Assembly (NCBI GenBank): GCA_964247295.1 | Contig: CAXTTV010000128.1 | Span: 1 to 14,362 of the forward strand | Reading direction: 5' to 3' | Origin: CAXTTV01 sp964247295 | GTDB lineage: Bacteria > Chloroflexota > Ktedonobacteria > Ktedonobacterales > Ktedonobacteraceae | Length of the DNA: 14,362 bases | In this document: piece by piece, positions 7,347 to 14,362 of the stretch | Position numbering within the stretch: position 1 is the stretch's first letter | How the letters are laid out: every line of letters begins with the position of its first letter | Position numbers and translations under genes: made by a program | Notes under the pieces: model-generated | Seen by the model: only the letters and a program-made list of their open reading frames with translations | Told to the model about the DNA's origin: nothing | Database searches by the model: none

Positions 7347-7426
7347 GGATTTTCCTTCTAACCTCTCTCTTTTCTGTACGTACCTATCTGTATAGATGCA
7401 ACCAATTTTTTTAAAGAGGATGGTAC

Positions 7427-9133
7427 ATGCGTACAAACACGCCAAGAATCAATAGATTCGCGCAGATGATCCGCTTTTTCCGCGTCTCTCGTCTGCTGCT
7501 CTGGACTATCTGGGTAATGTACCGCGAGCGGCGGCGGGTGATCCGCGCGCGCGCGAAAGGCAATTACGAGGTGCAACCAAATGTCGAGATTTTGATCGAT
7601 GTGCTGGTGAATTTCCGCAAGACGGCGCTTAAACTTGGGGTCCTGATGATTAAATTGGGGCAGTTCCTGAGTACCCGCGCCGATCTTCTACCTGAGCGCG
7701 CCCTGGAGGCCCTAAGCTCACTTCAGGATGAGGTCCCGCCTGCTCCCTTTAGCCATATCGTGAGCAGTATCGAGACGGAGCTTGGGAAGCCGGTTGAGGA
7801 AGTATTTAGCCTGCTAGAACGGAAGGCGACCGCCGCTGCTTCGCTGGGTCAGGTTCATAAAGCGACGCTGAAGTCGACAGGACAGACGGTCGCGGTCAAG
7901 GTTCAACGCCCAAATGTGGATCAGCTTGTGGGGATGGATCTCAGTACCCTGCGCTTTGTGATCTGGGTGATCAATCGATTTGTGGATACCGGCGAGTTTA
8001 TCGATCTCTGGGGCTTCTACCGCGAGTTTGAGCGCACCGTCTTTGAAGAGGTAGACTATGTGCGCGAGGCCACGAACTCCCAGCGATTTAAGGAGATGTT
8101 TAAGGACGATACAACTATCTATATTCCAACCATTTATGACCAATATACGACTAAACATATTATTGTGATGGAGTGGATCGACGGGATTAAGCTTAATGAT
8201 TACCCGGCGCTGGAGGCCGGTCACTTTGATCGCCTAGAGGTTGCGACCCGCATGGTCAAGGCTTACTTTTATCAGTTCTTTAATCAGGGATTTTTCCACG
8301 CTGATCCACATCCCGGCAATATCTTTGTGAAAACAAGCTCCTCGCCAGATAATCCAATTATTGCTTTTGTGGACTTTGGGATGGTTGGCAGTCTGAACCG
8401 CACTATGAAAAAGGGGATAACCGATCTGTTTCTGGCATTTATCGGTCGCAACTCTCATGGGTTGGTCCAGGCACTGGTAAAGCTGGGCTTTATTGGATCA
8501 AATGCCAACCTGACTGTGATTGAGCGCGGTATAGAGCTGATGATGCAACAGTATTATGGGATCTCGCTGTCTCAGGCTCGCGATCTGGATGTCCCGGACG
8601 TTGCCAGCGAGGTGGAACAGTTGATGTATGGTCAGCCTTTTCAGATTCCTTCACAGTTCGCCTTTACGGGTCGCGCGATCGGAACGCTGGTGGGGGTGGC
8701 GACCGGGCTGGCTCCCGATTTTAACTTTGTGAATGTGGCGACCCCCTATGCCCGTCAGTTCCTGGGATTGGATAGCGATAATGCAGGTCAAACCTTTCAA
8801 GATCTAGCAACCCAGCTTCTGGAGAGCGGTCGGGTGCTATTGACGCTGCCCAGCTCGGTGGAAAGGGTGATCTCACGCCTGGATAGCGGTCAGATCGAGG
8901 TTCGTCTGGCCGATCCCCTCCCAACACGAGGCCGCCGCAATGGGCGGGGACGAGGACGCAATCCCGTTCAAAGCGTGGCTAACGCGACCGAAGGTATCCC
9001 CTGGGCCCTGATGTTCGCGAGCTCGATGGCTGGGGGCGTTTTTCTCAATTCAAACCGTAAGGAAAAGACAAGCTGGTTCTGTTTCGGGCTGGCCGGCGCG
9101 TCTTTCCTGGGCCTGCTATTCAAGCGTCAATAG
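7427..9133 (+). CDS. UbiB/ABC1 (AarF) family atypical kinase-like ATPase
   Basis: ABC1/UbiB proteins are membrane-associated atypical kinases or ATPases that support quinone and other isoprenoid-lipid metabolism. All family motifs are present: KLGQ at 76-79 with the KxGQ-helix (KLGQFLSTRADLLP), the Ala-rich loop AAASLGQVHKA at about 136-146, VAVKVQ with K158, FEEVDY for the ion-pair region, the catalytic loop HADPHPGN at 291-298 and DFG at 316-318. Two hydrophobic segments end the protein (after about residue 520), as in COQ8/UbiB relatives, and anchor it in the membrane. The ATG at 7427 has AAGAGG at 7414-7419. At 568 residues the length is normal. It faces the MBL gene, leaving 17 bases between the stop codons. 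The family call is secure; the lipid substrate pathway is not. Confidence 0.92.
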   Translation: MRTNTPRINRFAQMIRFFRVSRLLLWTIWVMYRERRRVIRARAKGNYEVQPNVEILIDVLVNFRKTALKLGVLMIKLGQFLSTRADLLPERALEALSSLQDEVPPAPFSHIVSSIETELGKPVEEVFSLLERKATAAASLGQVHKATLKSTGQTVAVKVQRPNVDQLVGMDLSTLRFVIWVINRFVDTGEFIDLWGFYREFERTVFEEVDYVREATNSQRFKEMFKDDTTIYIPTIYDQYTTKHIIVMEWIDGIKLNDYPALEAGHFDRLEVATRMVKAYFYQFFNQGFFHADPHPGNIFVKTSSSPDNPIIAFVDFGMVGSLNRTMKKGITDLFLAFIGRNSHGLVQALVKLGFIGSNANLTVIERGIELMMQQYYGISLSQARDLDVPDVASEVEQLMYGQPFQIPSQFAFTGRAIGTLVGVATGLAPDFNFVNVATPYARQFLGLDSDNAGQTFQDLATQLLESGRVLLTLPSSVERVISRLDSGQIEVRLADPLPTRGRRNGRGRGRNPVQSVANATEGIPWALMFASSMAGGVFLNSNRKEKTSWFCFGLAGASFLGLLFKRQ

Positions 9134-9150
9134 GTTTCGATCGTCAGAGA

Positions 9151-9957
9151 TCAGGCATCTGGTCTCACCATGGCCCAACCGTCCGGGTCCAGTCGCTCAA
9201 CAAGGTTCTCTTTCTCTAGCTTGAGCAGATGGGCTTCGACCGATTGGGCCGCCAGCGGATGCAAGGGAGCATCTACGTCGGTATAGATCAACGCGACTAG
9301 ATCTTTGATTGAGCTACCACGTGGCAGTTCCTCCAGGGCCTGCAAGATCTGCTGCTCCCGTTGGAACCGATGCTCGATATATTCAGAAAGCTTTGGCTGG
9401 GGATCTTTGATGATCGGCCCATGTGCCGGGATGATTTTGGAGATCTCCATCTCCTGAAGACGCTTCAGTGAATCAAGATACTCTTGCATATCACCCTCAC
9501 CTGGAATAATTACCACGGTCCCCTCACCCGCGATCAGGTCCCCTGCAAACAGGGTTTGAGAGCCTTCGAGATAGAAGCAGACGTGATCATAACGATGGCC
9601 CGGCGTATGAAGCACCCGCAGCGTATCCCCTCCCAGGCGATAGCGCTCACCATCGACCAGAGGCTGATCCGCGCGCGGCTCTCCCTCTTGCTCAAAAGCA
9701 TAGATCGGTACATCCAGTCGATGTTGCAAAGCTGCCGCGCCGCCTGTATGGTCAGGGTGGCGATGCGAGATCAAGATCCGCCGGATACCACCTCGCCTGT
9801 TTCCTTCCTGGATCAGCCGCTCAACATACTCAGGATCGTCCACCGCCGGATCTACCACCATCGCTCCATCGCCTCCATGCCCCACCAGAACAGTGTTGGT
9901 CCCCGTTCCAGTCATTATTGAAGGGTTAGGAGCCAGCACAATGCCATACGGTTCCAT
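9151..9957 (-). CDS. MBL-fold metallo-hydrolase (LACTB2-like, with C-terminal winged helix)
   Basis: Metallo-beta-lactamase-fold enzymes hydrolyse esters, thioesters or nucleic acids with a two-metal centre. The complete ligand set is visible: HRHPDH at 65-70 (HxHxDH), H121 in TPGH, D140 in FAGD and H179 in PAHG. Residues about 195-262 form a helical winged-helix-like tail (EHRFQREQQILQALEE and beyond), typical of the LACTB2/RNase-like subgroup. The start at 9957 is supported by AAGGAG seven bases upstream (minus strand; complement at 9965-9970). It is the last gene of a minus-strand run aroE > Nudix > MBL, 28 bases after the Nudix stop. The substrate cannot be told from sequence; hydroxyacylglutathione hydrolase or an RNase-like role are both possible. 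Confidence 0.88.
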   Translation of the reverse strand: MEPYGIVLAPNPSIMTGTGTNTVLVGHGGDGAMVVDPAVDDPEYVERLIQEGNRRGGIRRILISHRHPDHTGGAAALQHRLDVPIYAFEQEGEPRADQPLVDGERYRLGGDTLRVLHTPGHRYDHVCFYLEGSQTLFAGDLIAGEGTVVIIPGEGDMQEYLDSLKRLQEMEISKIIPAHGPIIKDPQPKLSEYIEHRFQREQQILQALEELPRGSSIKDLVALIYTDVDAPLHPLAAQSVEAHLLKLEKENLVERLDPDGWAMVRPDA

Positions 9958-9985
9958 GTAATCGCTCCTTACATTTGAAAAAAGA

Positions 9986-10795
9986 CTAGCGCGGACGAGT
10001 CATGTAATCTGGAACATCCCAGTTCCCCGTCGGGTTCTCAGGTAGATGGACACGGGCCGTCCCATTCTCTTCAACCATGACCGGCAGGCGGCTCATTACC
10101 GGATGCTTCTCAGCATAGGTCAGAGCCTGCTCTACATTCAGGAACTGCGCCAGTTCACGCAATTGATAAATGGTCGCGAAAACCAGCGGAAACCGTCCAT
10201 GATCAAAGCGCGTCAGGGCCTGACCGGGGTTTACCCAGACTCCATCACTGGTCTCCAGTTGATCATGGGCCGCTTCCTGCTCCACCGGTGCGGTCGCCAG
10301 AAAGAAATGGGTATCAAAACGCTTAGGCATCCCTTCAGGGGTAACCCAGTGCGAGAAATAGCGTAATTTGTCGGTTGCTAGCGTTAAATCTTCTTCGGTC
10401 GCCAGATCCACAAGCGAGCCATTACGACGATTAAAGGCGTCCCGATATCGAGTGAAGCGTTCCAGGTTCTCGGGCGTTAAGGCCAGCATCTGCCCCTGAT
10501 GATATGCCAGCAGCACCCCAGCCTCTTCAAATAGCTCGCGGATCGCCCCGGCACGCACCCCACTCCCGAGAGCCGTGCGGTTCTCAGGATCAGCCAGAGA
10601 GGGTAGTACGAGTTGACAGATCCCACCGATCCTCTCCACGCTCCTATCGTCCTCCGAAACCGAGCCACCGGGAAACACATAAACATTTGGCATAAAGTCG
10701 CTCTGCACCACGCGGCGCACCATAAATACTTCCAGACCAGCCGCTCCATCGCGCAACAACATCACCGCCGAGGCCAGGCGTGCATTCACAGCCAT
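9986..10795 (-). CDS. Nudix hydrolase, large NUDT19/CoA-diphosphatase-like type
   Basis: Nudix enzymes cleave nucleoside diphosphates linked to another group, such as CoA, NADH or nucleotide sugars. Here the box is split: the front half, VFPGGSVSEDD, is followed by about 35 extra residues before the catalytic REL-FEEAG-V. This resembles NUDT19-like long Nudix proteins, which carry an insertion inside the box. The catalytic glutamates EE and the preceding RE are intact. I chose the ATG at 10795 over the in-frame ATG at 10807, because GGAGAG lies four bases before it, while the upstream ATG has its purine run only one base away. The result is a 269-residue protein. It follows aroE by 91 bases and precedes the MBL gene by 28 bases, so it is probably co-transcribed with both. 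The substrate is unknown. Confidence 0.85.
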   Translation of the reverse strand: MAVNARLASAVMLLRDGAAGLEVFMVRRVVQSDFMPNVYVFPGGSVSEDDRSVERIGGICQLVLPSLADPENRTALGSGVRAGAIRELFEEAGVLLAYHQGQMLALTPENLERFTRYRDAFNRRNGSLVDLATEEDLTLATDKLRYFSHWVTPEGMPKRFDTHFFLATAPVEQEAAHDQLETSDGVWVNPGQALTRFDHGRFPLVFATIYQLRELAQFLNVEQALTYAEKHPVMSRLPVMVEENGTARVHLPENPTGNWDVPDYMTRPR

Positions 10796-10886
10796 ATTTC
10801 TCTCCATACCCTTTCAAACAGGCTTCTTATAAACCCCCCTGTATAGTATCATATGGAAACTTGCCCGGCTGGCTGATTGCCTGCTA

Positions 10887-11783
10887 TCAGGCGCTCTGAA
10901 AAAGGGCGCGCCGCATAATTTCTAGCGGGGGCGGATGACCGGTCCAGAGGTTAAACGAGAGGGCTCCCTGGTGCAAAAGCATCGAGAGGCCATTAGCGTT
11001 GGGCAAGCCCAGGGCGGCGGCCTGGATAAGCAAGCGCGTCTGCGAAGGATTATAAATCATATCGTAGACAAAGGTCTCCTGATCAAAGCGTTCTAAAACC
11101 TCACTGGAGAGGGGGCTGACATCTTCATGTAAACCAACGGAGGTCGCGTTAATAATAATTGCTTGGGAATGCGGGATAAGAAACTCGGGATCACTTACAC
11201 AAAATATTGAACAATCACAACTTTTCTGAACCTCAGCGGCGATCCTCTGGGCTTTTTCCAGGTGCCGGTTCAATATAATCAGGCGCTTCACGGAAGCATG
11301 CGCGAGTGCAAAGGCCGCCGCCCTGGCCGCGCCACCAGCCCCCAATAGAAAAACAGTATGGTTTTTTAAGGAAACATCGGCCTCTCCCCGTAGCGTTCCC
11401 AAACCTTGCTCATGCAGTGCCAGCAACAGACCCGGCGCATCTGTATTGTAGCCATGCAGGTAGCCCCCCTGGTGCACAATGGTATTGATGGCCCCAATGC
11501 TGCTCGCCATCGGTTCCACCAGGTCCACCAGTGGCAGAACCGCCTCTTTATGGGGGATCGTAATATTGGCCCCCAAACAATCAGGGTGTAACAGAGAGGC
11601 CACCGTCGTAGGTAACTCGTCGTCATACGTCTGCCACAGCTCGTAACGAGCATTGATGCCTAAAACATCAAAAGCGGCCTGTTGCATACGTGGAGAGAAC
11701 GAGTGGGCAACAGGATTACCGATCAGGCCGACCCGCAAGGAAAAATCGCTTTGCTGCTGAGGTTGTTCCTTAAATAATGGCAT
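10887..11783 (-). CDS. aroE: Shikimate dehydrogenase
   Basis: AroE reduces 3-dehydroshikimate to shikimate with NADPH in the chorismate pathway, in the cytoplasm. Shikimate-binding residues are visible: S28 and S30 in VAHSFSP, N73 and the catalytic K79 in NITIPHKEA, and N100 and D115 in INTIVH and GYNTDAPG. GAGGAARA from 148 is the Rossmann dinucleotide loop, followed by NRHLEKA, where the Arg favours NADP. INATSVGL and NANGLSMLLHQGALSFNLWTG complete the family pattern. At 298 residues it is slightly longer than usual, owing to a short polar N-terminus. The ATG at 11783 has AGAGGG six bases upstream, and a sigma70-type promoter lies about 50 bases before it. It leads the minus-strand cluster with the Nudix and MBL genes. 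Confidence 0.95.
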   Translation of the reverse strand: MPLFKEQPQQQSDFSLRVGLIGNPVAHSFSPRMQQAAFDVLGINARYELWQTYDDELPTTVASLLHPDCLGANITIPHKEAVLPLVDLVEPMASSIGAINTIVHQGGYLHGYNTDAPGLLLALHEQGLGTLRGEADVSLKNHTVFLLGAGGAARAAAFALAHASVKRLIILNRHLEKAQRIAAEVQKSCDCSIFCVSDPEFLIPHSQAIIINATSVGLHEDVSPLSSEVLERFDQETFVYDMIYNPSQTRLLIQAAALGLPNANGLSMLLHQGALSFNLWTGHPPPLEIMRRALFQSA

Positions 11784-11829
11784 ACTGGCCCTCTCTACTG
11801 TGCAAGGCTTCTACAGGTTTCACTGTACC

Positions 11830-11858
11830 ATAATGCTAAACTGAACGTAAAGAGTCAA
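11830..11858 (-). promoter_or_regulatory. Probable aroE promoter
   Basis: On the minus strand, TTGACT (complement at 11853-11858) and CATTAT (11830-11835) are separated by exactly 17 bases. The -35 matches the sigma70 consensus in five of six positions and the -10 in four of six. The -10 lies about 47 bases before the aroE start codon. It would also drive the Nudix and MBL genes. Confidence 0.5.
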
Positions 11859-11946
11859 TGTAAAAGACGTTTTTCGTCCTTGTGATGTCTATGTGGTAGG
11901 ATAACAGAGTTGATGTCCCCTATTTGAAAAGGAGGTCTATTTTTTT

Positions 11947-12879
11947 ATGAAGTTGATAAGCTACTCAACAGACTCCCTGCCAAAGGTACATGTAGGGTTG
12001 GTTAAAGAGGATGAGGTCTTAGATATAGATCTGGCCGCTCGCGCCACCCGTCAAGAGATCCCCGATGAGATGTTAAAGCTGATTGACTCCTTTGAAACAG
12101 CCCGTCCGATCCTGGAATCGCTGCTTCAAAAGGCTGAGGGTCGACGCTTTAGCGAAGTCAAAACCTTCGCGGGTGTCGGAGCGGTCAGTCCACTCGGTCA
12201 GGTACAGTTGGCCGCGCCAATCCCACGGCCCCGCAAAAACGTCATATGCCTGGGTCTGAACTATAGTGAACACGTTGAGGAGTCTGGCCAAATGCGCGGC
12301 ACTGATACCTCCACGCCACAATATCCAGTGTTCTTCACAAAATCCCCCACCACTGTCAATGGTCCCTATGGCAAGCTTCAGATTGATCCACAGGTCTCAA
12401 CAGAGATCGATTGGGAGACTGAACTGGCGGTAATTATCAGCAAAAGGGGCAAAAACATTTCGCCGGACCGGGCCCTGGATTATGTTTTTGGCTATACCAT
12501 TATGAATGATGTGACAGCCAGAGATCTTCAAAACCAGCATCGACAGTTTTTTAAGGGGAAAAGCCTGGATGGCTACGGCCCAATGGGACCATGGATTGTT
12601 ACAGCAGATGAACTGGGCGATCCCCAGCAGCTTTCTATACGCACGCGCGTTAATACTAGGCTCAAGCAGGACGGTTCCACCAGTCAGATGATCTTTCCAG
12701 TAAAAGAGATTATCGCGACCCTTTCGCGGGGGATGACACTGGAACCAGGAGATATCATCGCGACTGGCACCCCCTCCGGGGTCGGCTTTGCGCGCAAGCC
12801 ACCAGAATTTCTTCATCCCGGTGATCTGCTGGAAAGTGAGATCGAGCGGATCGGCACGTTACGAAACCCCGTTGTATAA
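11947..12879 (+). CDS. Fumarylacetoacetate hydrolase (FAH) family protein
   Basis: FAH-family enzymes use a metal to hydrolyse, decarboxylate or isomerise beta-keto acids from aromatic breakdown. An N-terminal cap domain (about 1-90) precedes the catalytic fold: ICLGLNYSEH with H109, the metal-binding ExE in DWETEL (E157, E159), NDVTARDLQ with D188, the loop FFKGKSLDGYGPMGPW, and the closing GTPSGVGFARKPPEF. The ATG at 11947 follows a near-perfect AAAGGAGGT, with GGAGG at 11931-11935, spaced 11 bases away. The gene converges with a VOC dioxygenase, a common pairing in aromatic catabolism. The exact reaction (fumarylpyruvate, acylpyruvate or 2-hydroxyhepta-2,4-diene-1,7-dioate chemistry) cannot be assigned from motifs alone. 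Confidence 0.9.
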   Translation: MKLISYSTDSLPKVHVGLVKEDEVLDIDLAARATRQEIPDEMLKLIDSFETARPILESLLQKAEGRRFSEVKTFAGVGAVSPLGQVQLAAPIPRPRKNVICLGLNYSEHVEESGQMRGTDTSTPQYPVFFTKSPTTVNGPYGKLQIDPQVSTEIDWETELAVIISKRGKNISPDRALDYVFGYTIMNDVTARDLQNQHRQFFKGKSLDGYGPMGPWIVTADELGDPQQLSIRTRVNTRLKQDGSTSQMIFPVKEIIATLSRGMTLEPGDIIATGTPSGVGFARKPPEFLHPGDLLESEIERIGTLRNPVV

Positions 12880-12882
12880 ATG

Positions 12883-12926
12883 GGAAAAGACCGGGGCGAT
12901 CCTTTTGATCTACCACGGTCTTTTCC
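12883..12926. terminator. Bidirectional hairpin terminator between convergent genes
   Basis: GGAAAAGACCG at 12883-12893 and CGGTCTTTTCC at 12916-12926 form a perfect 11-base stem with a 22-base loop. It starts four bases after the FAH stop and ends ten bases before the VOC stop. The A-run and T-run lie within the stem, so it can act on both strands. There is no long T-run after the stem, which keeps confidence moderate. Confidence 0.55.
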
Positions 12927-12936
12927 ATTCCAGACG

Positions 12937-13893
12937 TTATGAGCGCGAGTCTTCACGAATCCAGGCTGGCAAGGCACCCCACATATTGAGGGCCATTGAG
13001 CGCGAATGCCACTGGCGCGGCGGAGTCGAAACATTCTGATCAAAGTATTGCTGAAGATCCGCCGAAAGCTCAGTATGAAGACCATCGGGATCGGCCAGTC
13101 GCAGGAAAAGATCGTTACCAGCCCCATGGCGGCCAGGCCCCCAGAGGATCGTCTGCCCCTGACGACTCAAGGTATCCGCCCAGCGAAGAATCTCGCCTTC
13201 CTGTGTCACCGAGAAACCAAGGTGATCAACTTCCTGACGACCCTGCACCAGGATCAGGGTGTGGTGATCGTTGTTACAACGCAACCAGGCGCATTCACGC
13301 AGTAACCAGTCCGAAATATCAAAGCCGAGCGCATCCACATAAAACTCAACCATCTCTTCCAGGCGCGTTGTCCGCAGCGCAATATGCTGTAAACGCGTCG
13401 GGCGCGGACGCCCCCGTCCGGATAAACCGGCAACCGGAGTAATTGCGAGAGGATCGTCAAGAGAGACCGAGATCTCAATCTGATTGCCATCGGGATCGGA
13501 GAACCAGAGTGTCTCTCCGAGGTCGCTATCGCCATCACGCGTCTCTAGCCGAAGATCAATACCGGACAGTTTTAGGCGAGCAGCAAGCGCCGCCAGCTCG
13601 GCATCCGTATCCAGTTCAAAGGAGAGATGATGCAGATGAGATCGAGGCACACCGCGCCGGTTCGTTACACCAGTGCTACGCGTATCATAAAATAAGCCAA
13701 GACAGTGATACTCATCACCCAACGATAAAAATACATTGGACTCTTCTTCAGCCTCGGGGTTACTTTCGGCGGTCCGCATGTCAAATCCCAGCACGTGCCT
13801 GTAGAAGCGTGTCTGGGCAACAATATCCGTAGTCCACAGACCAACATGCGCCAGGCGTTTCACCTTGACTTTTTGTAGCTGCTGCTCGCTCAT
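12937..13893 (-). CDS. Two-domain VOC-family (extradiol dioxygenase-like) protein
   Basis: The vicinal-oxygen-chelate superfamily includes iron-dependent catechol 2,3-dioxygenases and glyoxalases. Two VOC modules are visible, at about residues 12-145 and 166-285. In the second the metal triad is H170 (LQHIAL), H224 (VDHLGF) and E275 (GLHTELS), as in type I extradiol enzymes. The first also has H16, H89 and E140 at equivalent places. I chose the ATG at 13893 because GGAGG lies four bases upstream; the frame stays open to an ATG at 13926 with no ribosome site. That gives 318 residues. A strong promoter lies about 67 bases upstream. The convergent FAH-family neighbour suggests breakdown of an aromatic ring product. 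Glyoxalase or thiol-transfer activity remains possible. Confidence 0.87.
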   Translation of the reverse strand: MSEQQLQKVKVKRLAHVGLWTTDIVAQTRFYRHVLGFDMRTAESNPEAEEESNVFLSLGDEYHCLGLFYDTRSTGVTNRRGVPRSHLHHLSFELDTDAELAALAARLKLSGIDLRLETRDGDSDLGETLWFSDPDGNQIEISVSLDDPLAITPVAGLSGRGRPRPTRLQHIALRTTRLEEMVEFYVDALGFDISDWLLRECAWLRCNNDHHTLILVQGRQEVDHLGFSVTQEGEILRWADTLSRQGQTILWGPGRHGAGNDLFLRLADPDGLHTELSADLQQYFDQNVSTPPRQWHSRSMALNMWGALPAWIREDSRS

Positions 13894-13926
13894 CAATCCT
13901 CCATGAAGATCCTCATGCCACACCAT

Positions 13927-14362
13927 ATGTAGCCACTATTCTCTATGGCGACTGGTTTCATCATACATACCTTAACCATTCAGGTCAATAGATTACTCCC
14001 AATGTCACCATCTGTATGATGTCCTGGACCCACAATGAGGAGGAAAAATAGATAACCCCTCGCGATACTGAAGTGCCGGTATAGTCTGGACATCTAGTTC
14101 AGAACATATGGACGACACCTGAACGCTCTTCATCACACCACCAGTTCCACCATCCAGGAAGCACCTCACACACCACAGATCCCATCCACTCTGGCTTTCC
14201 TGGCCTGCCTTCCACACCACCCGGCCACGTTCCTTAAGGCAGCTTAGTTCATGGCCCATTCAGGCCGCCATACACCGGCACATCACTATCGCGAAGAAAT
14301 ACCTGATTCTATAGATATTTGATTCCCTGCAACCTACCTCCCCAAACCCTATTCCCTTGCTA
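13927..14362. other. Upstream region of the VOC gene; no gene seen
   Basis: Apart from the promoter at 13960-13988, this 436-base stretch holds nothing that I can support. It becomes C-rich on the plus strand after about 14100. An 84-codon minus-strand frame at 14005-14259 lacks a ribosome site and has a composition unlike the real genes here. No tRNA, repeat array or mobile-element end is visible. Confidence 0.5.
13960..13988 (-). promoter_or_regulatory. Strong sigma70-type promoter of the VOC gene
   Basis: On the minus strand, TTGACC (complement at 13983-13988) and TATGAT (13960-13965) are separated by 17 bases. Each matches the consensus in five of six positions. The -10 is about 67 bases before the chosen start codon, leaving a short leader with GGAGG near its end. 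This is the best promoter in the window. Confidence 0.65.

Larger units (their letters stand above)
7038..7426. other. Right border region of the island and leader of the UbiB gene
   Basis: These 389 bases change from AT-rich island sequence to mixed composition. They hold a weak hairpin, TGCTG/CAGCA, at about 7099-7115, a possible short minus-strand frame at 7142-7297, and the right inverted repeat at 7330-7346. The minus strand was read for the missing M1 N-terminal half, and none was found. For the UbiB gene, AAGAGG at 7414-7419 is a good ribosome site, and TATAGA at about 7391-7396 is a weak -10 candidate. Confidence 0.4.

Noticed and set aside
7038..7426. Missing N-terminal half of the M1 gene beyond the island
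   Set aside because: The minus strand was read for aminopeptidase-like sequence and none was found; the space before UbiB is also too short for it.
8721..8927. Minus-strand frame inside the UbiB gene, and similar long frames inside the Nudix, aroE and VOC genes
   Set aside because: They lie opposite or out of frame with genes of clear family and show no motif of their own.
14005..14259. Minus-strand 84-codon frame at the window end
   Set aside because: It has no ribosome site, no domain signal and unusual composition; more likely chance in C-rich sequence.

Overview
The window looks like chromosomal DNA of a free-living heterotrophic bacterium. The GC-richer housekeeping part has good Shine-Dalgarno sites and two clear sigma70-type promoters. 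The gene mix is an M1 aminopeptidase with HEAT repeats, UbiB/ABC1 kinase, MBL hydrolase, large Nudix hydrolase, AroE, FAH-family hydrolase and a VOC dioxygenase. Together with a HerA/NurA pair in a bacterium, this is compatible with Chloroflexota (Ktedonobacteria-like), but that assignment is an impression, not a test.

Layout. Bases 1-284 are a G/C-homopolymer-rich contig end without a gene. Bases 285-2093 (minus strand) hold the C-terminal part of an M1 zinc aminopeptidase. It keeps the zinc site but loses everything upstream at about position 2070. From about 2073 to 7346 lies a visibly AT-richer island with three plus-strand genes in order: a NurA-domain nuclease, a HerA-type hexameric DNA-pumping ATPase and a DNA methyltransferase with DPFSGAGTT and SPPY motifs. 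Imperfect inverted repeats (15 of 17 bases) lie near both edges, at 2086-2102 and 7330-7346, and the left one sits where the M1 gene breaks. From 7427 to the end the DNA again looks like host chromosome: UbiB kinase (+), then a minus-strand cluster aroE > Nudix hydrolase > MBL hydrolase, then a convergent FAH hydrolase (+) and VOC dioxygenase (-) that share a hairpin terminator. Bases 13927-14362 hold the VOC promoter and no convincing gene.

How the genes may work together. HerA and NurA are known as partners: the HerA ring translocates duplex DNA and NurA degrades or resects it. A DNA methyltransferase directly downstream suggests self/non-self marking. The three genes therefore form a plausible restriction-like anti-phage cassette: methylate own DNA, and pump and degrade unmethylated DNA. 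That function is inferred from domains and context. I know of no named defence system with exactly this composition, but I could not search. The structured spacer before the methyltransferase, the acidic N-terminal extension of the nuclease and the possible terminal repeats are the details most worth following up. FAH hydrolase and VOC dioxygenase suggest catabolism of aromatic ring-cleavage products.
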